A DNA stretch of 64,000 bases, taken from the NCBI RefSeq assembly GCF_001426585.1, contig NZ_LMEI01000010.1, forward strand, positions 273,976-337,975, read 5' to 3'. The DNA is from Streptomyces sp. Root431 (GTDB taxonomy: Bacteria > Actinomycetota > Actinomycetes > Streptomycetales > Streptomycetaceae). Both the position numbers and the translations under genes were made by a program. Shown in pieces: positions 27,194-33,689 of this stretch (the first letter of the stretch is position 1; every line of letters starts with the position of its first letter). The notes below the pieces were generated by a model, which did no database searches, had not been told where the DNA came from, and was given only the letters and a program-made list of their open reading frames with translations.

Positions 27194-28168
27194 TCAGTGC
27201 TCCTCGAAGAGGCTCGTCACCGAACCGTCCTCGAAGACCTCGCGCACGGCGCGCGCGATCGTCGGAGCGATCGACAGGACCGTGATCTTGTCGAGCTCGA
27301 GCGCACCCGGCACCGGCAGCGTGTCCGTGAAGACGAACTCGCTGACCTTGGAGTTCTTCAGACGGTCGGCGGCCGGGCCCGACAGGATGCCGTGCGTGGC
27401 CGTCACGATGACGTCCTCGGCACCGTGCGCGAACAGCGCGTCCGCGGCGGCGCAGATCGTGCCACCGGTGTCGACCATGTCGTCCACCAGGACGCAGACG
27501 CGGCCCTTCACGTCACCGACGACCTCGTGGACGGTGACCTGGTTGGCGACGTCCTTGTCGCGGCGCTTGTGGACGATCGCCAGCGGCGCGTCCAGACGGT
27601 CGCACCAGCGGTCGGCGACGCGCACGCGGCCGGCGTCCGGGGAGACGATCGTCAGCTTCGCGCGGTCGACCTTCGCGCCGACGTAGTCCGCGAGGACCGG
27701 CAGCGCCGACAGGTGGTCCACCGGGCCGTCGAAGAAGCCCTGGATCTGGTCGGTGTGCAGGTCCACGGTCAGGATGCGGTCCGCACCGGCCGTCTCCAGC
27801 AGGTCCGCGACGAGGCGGGCCGAGATCGGCTCGCGACCGCGGTGCTTCTTGTCCTGACGGGCGTAGCCGTACGACGGGATGATCACGGTGATGCTGCGGG
27901 CGGAGGCCCGCTTCAGCGCATCGACCATGATCAGCTGCTCCATGATCCACTTGTTGATCGGAGCCGTGTGGCTCTGGATCAGGAAGCAGTCCGCGCCGCG
28001 GGCCGACTCCTGGAAGCGGACGTAGATCTCACCGTTGGCGAAGTCGAACGCCTTGGTGGGAACGAGACCGACGCCCAGCTGGTGCGCGACCTCCTCGGCC
28101 AGCTCGGGGTGGGCGCGGCCGGAGAAGAGCATCAGCTTCTTCTCGCCGGTCGTCTTGATCCCGGTCAC
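27194..28168 (-). CDS. prs: Ribose-phosphate pyrophosphokinase
   Basis: 324 residues. It makes PRPP from ribose-5-phosphate and ATP for nucleotide, His and Trp synthesis. Characteristic blocks are FSGRAHPELAEEVA, GYARQDKKHRGREPISA, VDLHTDQIQGFFDGPVDHL and the PRPP loop CVLVDDMVDTGGTIC. The GTG at 28168 has GAGGAGA about 8 bases upstream. It lies 121 bases downstream of glmU on the same strand; that gap contains no gene or evident hairpin. It is cytoplasmic and essential. Confidence 0.97.
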   Translation of the reverse strand: MTGIKTTGEKKLMLFSGRAHPELAEEVAHQLGVGLVPTKAFDFANGEIYVRFQESARGADCFLIQSHTAPINKWIMEQLIMVDALKRASARSITVIIPSYGYARQDKKHRGREPISARLVADLLETAGADRILTVDLHTDQIQGFFDGPVDHLSALPVLADYVGAKVDRAKLTIVSPDAGRVRVADRWCDRLDAPLAIVHKRRDKDVANQVTVHEVVGDVKGRVCVLVDDMVDTGGTICAAADALFAHGAEDVIVTATHGILSGPAADRLKNSKVSEFVFTDTLPVPGALELDKITVLSIAPTIARAVREVFEDGSVTSLFEEH

Positions 28169-28289
28169 AGCACTGTCTCCTCAGACGTGTTCTCTGGCCG
28201 CGGACCCACGCCCTGCGAGCGCGTGTGCGAACCAGCCGAATTTGTGTGCACGTATCACGGTACGCCGAGTTCGACGCACCCGTTTCCGG

Positions 28290-29735
28290 TCAGCTTTCGC
28301 TTGCGGAGTCCCCAGAGGCGACCTGAGCGGCCTGCGCGGCAGCGCTTCCGGGCCGCTTCCGGGCCACCCAACCCTCGATATTCCGCTGCTGGCCCCGGGC
28401 CACGGCCAGTGCGCCGGCCGGGACGTCCTTCGTGATCACGGAGCCGGCGGCGGTGTAGGCGCCGTCCCCGATCGTGACGGGAGCCACAAACATGTTGTCC
28501 GAGCCGGTCTTGCAGTGGGAGCCGACCGTCGTGTGGTGCTTGGCCTCGCCGTCGTAGTTCACGAAGACGCTCGCGGCGCCGATGTTCGAGTACTCGCCGA
28601 TGGTCGCGTCGCCCACGTACGACAGGTGGGGGACCTTCGTGCCCTCGCCGATCGTCGCGTTCTTCATCTCGACATACGTGCCGGCCTTGGCCTTCGCGCC
28701 GAGGTTCGTGCCCGGACGGAGGTACGCGTACGGGCCCACGGAGGCGCCCTCGCCGACCACGGCCGTGTCGGAGACGGTGTTGTCCACCCGGGCGCCCTTG
28801 CCGACGCGGGTGTCCTTGAGGCGGCTGTTCGGGCCGACCACGGCGTCCTCGGCGATGTGCGTCGCGCCGAGCAGCTGCGTACCGGGGAGGACGATCGCGT
28901 CGGCCTCGAAGGTCACCGTCACGTCCACGAAGACCGAGGCGGGGTCGACGACCGTGACGCCGGCCATCATGGCCCGCTCCAGGAGGCGCTGGTTCAGCAG
29001 GGCGCGGGCCTCTGCGAGCTGCACGCGGTTGTTGATCCCGAGGATCTCGCGGTGGTCGCCGGCGACGGACGCGCCGACGCGGTGACCGGCCTCGCGCAGG
29101 ATCGACAGCACGTCGGTGAGGTACTCCTCGCCCTGGCTGTTGTCCGTCCGCACCTTGCCGAGCGCCTCGGCGAGCAGCTTCCCGTCGAAGGCGAACACGC
29201 CGGAGTTGATCTCGCGGATCGCGAGCTGCTCGGCGGAGGCGTCCTTGTGCTCGACGATCTCGGTGACGGCACCGGAGGCGTCCCGGACGATCCGGCCGTA
29301 GCCGGTGGAGTCCGGCACCTCGGCGGTCAGCACGGTCACGGCGTTGCCGTCGGCGGCGTGCGTGCCGGCCAGGGCCTTCAGGGTCTCGCCGGACAGCAGC
29401 GGGGTGTCGCCGCACACGACCACGACGGTCCCGTCGGGCGCCTGGCCCAGCTCCTCCAGGGCCATGCGCACGGCGTGCCCGGTGCCGTTCTGCTCCTCCT
29501 GGACTGCGGTCCGGGTCCCGGCGTAGTGCTCCTCCAGGTGACCCTTCACCTGCTCACGGGCGTGCCCGACGACCACGACGAGGTGCTCGGGCTCCAGCTC
29601 GCGGGCGGCGGACACGACATGCCCGACGAGCGAACGCCCGGCGATCTCGTGCAGGACCTTGGGGGTCTTCGACTTCATGCGGGTGCCCTCACCCGCTGCG
29701 AGGACGACGACGGCTGCCGGGCGGTTGGCGCTCAC
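28290..29735 (-). CDS. glmU: Bifunctional N-acetylglucosamine-1-phosphate uridyltransferase / glucosamine-1-phosphate acetyltransferase
   Basis: 481 residues from GTG 29735 (GAAGGG about 8 bases upstream); the longer upstream frame runs into the tRNA region and is not used. The N-terminal pyrophosphorylase domain starts VVLAAGEGTRMKSKTPKVLH and contains QNGTGHAV and GDTPLL. The C-terminal half is a left-handed beta-helix with hexapeptide repeats (VGPNSRLKDTRVGKGARV) and the acetyltransferase block FVNYDGEAKHHT. It makes UDP-GlcNAc for peptidoglycan. A low-complexity Ala/Ser tail ends the protein. Confidence 0.97.
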   Translation of the reverse strand: MSANRPAAVVVLAAGEGTRMKSKTPKVLHEIAGRSLVGHVVSAARELEPEHLVVVVGHAREQVKGHLEEHYAGTRTAVQEEQNGTGHAVRMALEELGQAPDGTVVVVCGDTPLLSGETLKALAGTHAADGNAVTVLTAEVPDSTGYGRIVRDASGAVTEIVEHKDASAEQLAIREINSGVFAFDGKLLAEALGKVRTDNSQGEEYLTDVLSILREAGHRVGASVAGDHREILGINNRVQLAEARALLNQRLLERAMMAGVTVVDPASVFVDVTVTFEADAIVLPGTQLLGATHIAEDAVVGPNSRLKDTRVGKGARVDNTVSDTAVVGEGASVGPYAYLRPGTNLGAKAKAGTYVEMKNATIGEGTKVPHLSYVGDATIGEYSNIGAASVFVNYDGEAKHHTTVGSHCKTGSDNMFVAPVTIGDGAYTAAGSVITKDVPAGALAVARGQQRNIEGWVARKRPGSAAAQAAQVASGDSASES

Positions 29736-29805
29736 GGGAATGCCCTTCGGCTTTGGGTGGTGGACGCACGAAGGATACCGGGGGGCAGGGTGGCGGACAT
29801 GCGTG

Positions 29806-29834
29806 CGGGTCCTGACCGTGATGGTCAGGACCCG
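29806..29834 (-). terminator. Terminator after tRNA-Gln
   Basis: 12-base perfect arms (29806-29817 and 29823-29834) with a 5-base loop, 11 bases beyond the tRNA 3' end on the minus strand and before glmU. Confidence 0.8.
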
Positions 29835-29844
29835 TGTGAAGAAG

Positions 29845-29916
29845 CTCCCCCGCCAGGACTCGAACCCGGACATAAGGCACCAAAAGCCTCAGTGCTGCCA
29901 ATTACACCACAGGGGA
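29845..29916 (-). tRNA. tRNA-Gln (anticodon TTG)
   Basis: Read on the minus strand, a 72-base cloverleaf: 7-bp acceptor (TCCCCTG with CGGGGGA, one G-T pair), D arm with AATTGGCA, anticodon stem GAGGC/GCCTT with loop TTTTGGT (anticodon TTG), and T arm GGGTTCGAGTCC. CCA is not encoded. Glutamine tRNA next to glmU is a common actinobacterial arrangement. Confidence 0.95.
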
Positions 29917-30086
29917 TTGCTTATAGGGCCAAAACGGACGCGGTGTCAGTCCTGTGCCCCGGCGGCATCCACTATGCCGTACCAGGCACCTTCGACGCGA
30001 CGGTATAGCTCCGCGCCCGACGGACCGATGTCCGGGCCGCCGGTGGCACCTACGGGGACGTGCGGTGCGCCCGTAGGGTGGAGGGC

Positions 30087-31409
30087 ATGACCACAACGGG
30101 GGCAGATCGGGACGCCTTGGGCGTCCGCGCGGGGAGCTGGTGGTGGTGGGGGAGACGGCGGAGCGTCGTCCTTGATGCGGGGCTCGCGCTGGTGTCCGCG
30201 CTGGAGTGCGCGGTCGAGGGCGTCGGTTTCGCCGAGAAGGCTTCGCTGCCCGTGCCCGTGGGGGTGGTGTTCGGGCTGATCGTGGGGTCCGTGCTGCTCG
30301 TGCGTCGGCGGTGGCCCATCGGCGTCGTGCTCGTGTCGATGGCCGTGGCGCCCGCCGAGATGGGCTTCCTCATGGGGATCGTCGGGCTGTACACGCTCGC
30401 CGCCTCCGAGGTGCCGCGCCGGATCACCGCCGTACTGGCCTCGATGTCGACCGTCGCCGTGTTCGTGGTCACCGTGGTGCGCATGCGGCAGGACGTCGCC
30501 CAGGCCGACGCCGGTCAGCAGGACTTCGACCCGAGCGGCTGGTACGTGCCCGTCATGTCGCTCTTCATGACCCTCGGACTCAACGCGCCGCCGGTCCTCT
30601 TCGGCCTCTACATAGGGGCCCGCCGCCGGCTCATGGAGAGCCTGCGCGAGCGCGCCGACAGCCTGGAGCAGGAGCTGTCGCTTCTCGCCGACCGGGCCGA
30701 GCAGCGGGCGCAGTGGGCGCGGCAGGAGGAGCGGACCCGGATCGCGCGGGAGATGCACGACGTGGTCGCGCACCGGGTGTCGCTGATGGTGGTGCACGCG
30801 GCGGCCCTCCAGGCGGTCGCCCTGAAGGACCCGCAGAAGGCCGTGCGGAACGCGGCGCTCGTCGGCGACATGGGCCGGCAGGCCCTCACGGAGCTGCGCG
30901 AGATGCTGGGAGTGCTGCGGGAGGAGGCCGTGCCCGCCGCCCCGGCCGTGGTCCCGCTGGCCGCCGTGGGGCGTGCCGCTGCCGCCGCCGCCGAGGCCGC
31001 CGCGGACGACGGTCCGCGCCTGGACGCCCTGGAGGTGCTGTGCGAGCAGTCGCGGCTCGCGGGGGCGGTCGTGGAGTTCGTCGTGCTCGGGGAGGCGCGC
31101 GCGTATCCGCCGGAGGTGGAGCGGACGGCGTACCGCGTGGTGCAGGAGGCGCTGACCAACGTCCACAAGCACGCGGCGGGCGCCGAGGTCGTGGTGCGGC
31201 TCGCGCACCGGGAGGCCGAGGTCGCGATGCAGGTGGAGAACGGCCCTCGTCCGTCGGGCGAAGGCGGCTCGGACGTACGGCTGCCGAGCGGCGGGAACGG
31301 GCTCGTCGGGATGCGGGAGCGGGTCTCCCGGATCGGCGGCGTGTTCGTGTCGGGTGCGACGGACGCGGGCGGGTTCCGGGTGTCGGCCGTGCTGCCGACG
31401 GGGGAGTAG
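30087..31409 (+). CDS. Orphan sensor histidine kinase (HPK7/NarX-like)
   Basis: 440 residues. Four to five hydrophobic segments occupy ~residues 28-135 and ~150-178, then a coiled linker (RADSLEQELSLLADRAEQRA) and the HisKA_3 box IAREMHDVVAHRVSLMVVHA with the phospho-His. The ATPase domain has VVQEALTNVHKHA (N box) and GNGLVGMRERV (G box). The only G-rich ribosome site abuts the ATG, and TAGGGT lies 8-13 bases upstream, so the message may be leaderless. No response regulator is adjacent; kinases of this type usually partner a LuxR-type regulator. The signal is unknown. Confidence 0.9.
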   Translation: MTTTGADRDALGVRAGSWWWWGRRRSVVLDAGLALVSALECAVEGVGFAEKASLPVPVGVVFGLIVGSVLLVRRRWPIGVVLVSMAVAPAEMGFLMGIVGLYTLAASEVPRRITAVLASMSTVAVFVVTVVRMRQDVAQADAGQQDFDPSGWYVPVMSLFMTLGLNAPPVLFGLYIGARRRLMESLRERADSLEQELSLLADRAEQRAQWARQEERTRIAREMHDVVAHRVSLMVVHAAALQAVALKDPQKAVRNAALVGDMGRQALTELREMLGVLREEAVPAAPAVVPLAAVGRAAAAAAEAAADDGPRLDALEVLCEQSRLAGAVVEFVVLGEARAYPPEVERTAYRVVQEALTNVHKHAAGAEVVVRLAHREAEVAMQVENGPRPSGEGGSDVRLPSGGNGLVGMRERVSRIGGVFVSGATDAGGFRVSAVLPTGE

Positions 31410-31415
31410 AGGGGG

Positions 31416-31910
31416 CTACTGCCCCGCCGTCAGACGGGTCGGCTGGACGCCCGTGACCAGGGTCGACAGGGCCGCGTCGATGTCCTTGCCCAGGTACCAG
31501 TCGCCCGCGTGGTCGAGGCTGTAGACCCGGCCCTCGACGTCCATCGCCAGGACGGCCTGGTGCTCGCCCTCCTCGCCGAGCGGCGCGAGCTCGGTCTCCA
31601 GGGCGCGCCCCAGGTCGGCGAGGGTGCGCGCGAGGTGGAGGCCGGCGAGCGGGTCGAAGCGGACGGTCATGGGCGCTATCGTCCGCCCGTGCCCGGGGGA
31701 GGTGATCCGCAGGCCGCCGAACTCCGCCCAGGCCTCGACGGCCGCGGGGAAGACGCTGTGCCGGTGCCCGGCGGGGGAGACGTGGGCGCGCAGGGCGTCG
31801 GCCCACTCTTCGGCGAGCTTGATGTCCCAGCGGCCGGGCTGCCAGCCGGCCTCGCGGAGGGCGGCGTCGACGTTGACCGGGAAGCGCGTGGTGCTGAGGT
31901 GGTCGGGCAT
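31416..31910 (-). CDS. SUKH-3 family immunity-like protein
   Basis: 164 residues. The sequence matches the SUKH-3 pattern: LREAGWQPGRWDIKLAEEWA at the start, AAVEAWAEFGGLRI in the middle (FGGL is the family core), FDPLAGLHLARTLADLGRAL, and a C-terminal AMDVEGRVYSLDHAGDWYLG. SUKH proteins are known as antidotes to polymorphic nuclease and deaminase toxins. The ATG at 31910 follows the stop of the upstream deaminase-like gene by 10 bases, so the pair is an operon. No signal peptide is present. Assignment to the SUKH-3 subfamily is by motif memory, without a profile search. Confidence 0.8.
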   Translation of the reverse strand: MPDHLSTTRFPVNVDAALREAGWQPGRWDIKLAEEWADALRAHVSPAGHRHSVFPAAVEAWAEFGGLRITSPGHGRTIAPMTVRFDPLAGLHLARTLADLGRALETELAPLGEEGEHQAVLAMDVEGRVYSLDHAGDWYLGKDIDAALSTLVTGVQPTRLTAGQ

Positions 31911-31920
31911 GGGGGTGCGG

Positions 31921-32433
31921 TCAGCCGTTCTCGACAGGTGTCGTGGGGTCGACGGTGCGGACACCGAAGTGGGCGAGCATCGCCGTACAGGAGCGACAGG
32001 GTGCCGCGTAGCTGCCGTGGAGCGGGTCGCCGTCCTCCCGGATGCGCCGGGCGGTGAGCTTGGCGTGCTTGAGGGACCGGCGGGCCTCGCCGGGGGTGAG
32101 CGGCTTGCGCTGGGCGCGCTTGGAGCGGCCGTTCTCGGTGGCGGTGAGGTGTCGGGAGAGCAGGATCGCCTCGGGGCAGCGCCCGGTGAAGCGTTCCCGC
32201 TGGCTGCTGGTGAGGGTGTCCAGGAAGTCCTGGACGAGCGCGTGCAGGAGGGGCGGCCGGTCGCCGCGGCCCGCGGTGCACGTCAGGGTCTCCCCGCGTA
32301 CGGAGAGGGCGGCGCCGACCGTCGGCAGGATGCCGTCGCGGCGGTGACGCAGTAAGGGCGCGCGCGTGGCCTCGGCGCTGCTGCTCCAGTTGAGGCGTGG
32401 GTCACCCTGTGTGGGCGTCGTTGCTGCGTGCAT
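31921..32433 (-). CDS. YwqJ-like deaminase
   Basis: 170 residues. It has the two zinc/catalytic motifs of the deaminase fold: GRCPEA (C86-x-E88, the CxE version) and PCRSC (C146, C149). The region between them carries a basic, helix-rich stretch. This matches the YwqJ-type putative toxin deaminases described in polymorphic toxin systems, which act on nucleic acid or nucleotides. The ATG at 32433 is preceded by AGGAGGGGAAG at a rather long spacing; a longer N-terminal extension to 32553 is possible but looks less protein-like. No signal peptide or export domain is seen. It is paired with the downstream SUKH-3 gene as probable effector and antidote. Confidence 0.75.
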   Translation of the reverse strand: MHAATTPTQGDPRLNWSSSAEATRAPLLRHRRDGILPTVGAALSVRGETLTCTAGRGDRPPLLHALVQDFLDTLTSSQRERFTGRCPEAILLSRHLTATENGRSKRAQRKPLTPGEARRSLKHAKLTARRIREDGDPLHGSYAAPCRSCTAMLAHFGVRTVDPTTPVENG

Positions 32434-32683
32434 GGTGCTTGTCTTCCCCTCCTGCAATCCCCCGAGTTGCGTGCACAGCCTGCCAAATAGGGAGCCATAT
32501 GGGGAAGCTGGGGGCGCGAATGGTGGGGCCGGTGTGTCGGAATCATGGTGCAACTGTCATGGCGTCGTGACACTTGGTCACCGTCGGGCGGGGGCCGTTC
32601 GGGCTCTTGTGGCAGCGCATAGGCTGTGCCAGATCAGTGGGTAGAAGCAGCAGTCAGCGACGCCAGTGCAGGGGGCAACCGCC

Positions 32684-33682
32684 ATGACGACAGGTCGGCT
32701 CGGGCAGGACACCGCGCCACCGAACGCGGCCTATGCCGGGCAGGTCGTGCATTTTCCGGACCCGGTCCGCGCCGCCCGTCACCCCAGAGGGGTACGGATC
32801 GACGAGCACGGCCACCCGGACTTCTCGCCGTACGCGCGCGCGGCCGCGGAGATCGCCGATCCTCCGGAGGGCTTCGGCGTCGACGAGCTGCGACTCACGG
32901 ACTACGTGTCGGCGAACGCGGCGATGGCGGCGACCGGTCATGAGCTGTGGGACACGATCCCGTCGGTGGCGACCCCGCACGGCTGGACCTGGCACCACGT
33001 GGCGCGCAGCCGCCGGATGGAGCTGGTGCCGGTCGAGGTGAAGGCGCTGCTGCGTCACCACGGTGGCGTGGCGACGGCTGCCGTCGATCACGCGAAGCGG
33101 GGTACGCGGCCGCTCCAGGAGACCCGTCCGGCGCACTTCGGTCTGCCGAAGACCCTCGTGTCCGTGTCGGAGACGCAGCTCCAGGGCGTCGAGGAGGACC
33201 TCGGCTACCGGCTGCCCGGTGCGTACCGCTCGTTCCTGAAGGCGGCGGGCGGGTGCGCCCCGGTGGGCGCGGCGCTCGACGCGGAGCTGGGGCTCCTGGT
33301 CGACCAGCCCTTCTTCACGGTGCGGGAGCAGGCGGGGGTCAACGACCTCGTCTACGTCAACAAGTGTCTGCGGGACCACCTGACCAAGGACTACCTGGGC
33401 GTCGCCTTCGTCCAGGGCGGTCTGGTCGCGGTGAAGGTCCGGGGCGACGCGATCGGCTCGGTGTGGTTCTGCGCGTACGACGACGCGCGGGACTCCGGGC
33501 CGGAGGCGGCGGGCTGGACGGTGGCCGAGCGGGTGGAGCGGCTGCTGCTGCCCTGCGGCGAGGACTTCGACGTGTTCCTGCAGCGCCTCGCCGGCAATCC
33601 GCCGGAGCTGGAGACGGTGGCGAACCTGATGGTGGACGGCGGCTTCGCGCGCGCCGTGCCCGTGGTCGCGGTAGGGGAGTGA
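32684..33682 (+). CDS. WHH-type HNH nuclease domain fused to SUKH (SMI1/KNR4) domain
   Basis: 332 residues from ATG 32684 (GGGGGC 7 bases upstream). Residues ~25-145 resemble the WHH branch of HNH/Endo VII toxin nucleases: FSPYA, LTDYVSANAAM, then WTWHHVARSRRMELVPVEVK (W103 H104 H105) and RHHGGVAT. The His usually found after LVP is Lys120 here, so activity is uncertain. Residues ~160-325 form a SUKH/SMI1-KNR4 domain (VEEDLGYRLPGAYRSFLKAA). Toxin-like and antidote-like domains in one chain suggest a self-restrained effector. There is no export signal. The next gene begins 7 bases after the stop. The adjacent divergent operon carries related domains. Confidence 0.78.
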   Translation: MTTGRLGQDTAPPNAAYAGQVVHFPDPVRAARHPRGVRIDEHGHPDFSPYARAAAEIADPPEGFGVDELRLTDYVSANAAMAATGHELWDTIPSVATPHGWTWHHVARSRRMELVPVEVKALLRHHGGVATAAVDHAKRGTRPLQETRPAHFGLPKTLVSVSETQLQGVEEDLGYRLPGAYRSFLKAAGGCAPVGAALDAELGLLVDQPFFTVREQAGVNDLVYVNKCLRDHLTKDYLGVAFVQGGLVAVKVRGDAIGSVWFCAYDDARDSGPEAAGWTVAERVERLLLPCGEDFDVFLQRLAGNPPELETVANLMVDGGFARAVPVVAVGE

Positions 33683-33689
33683 GCTGGCT

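Noticed and set aside
29946..30086. Protein-like minus-strand frame ending GAELYRRVEGAWYGIVDAAG just before a stop, beside the histidine kinase start
   Set aside because: No ATG, GTG, TTG or CTG lies in frame between the kinase start and the stop; it would have to overlap the kinase gene. It also uses rare codons (CTA, ATA). Possible relic, not called.
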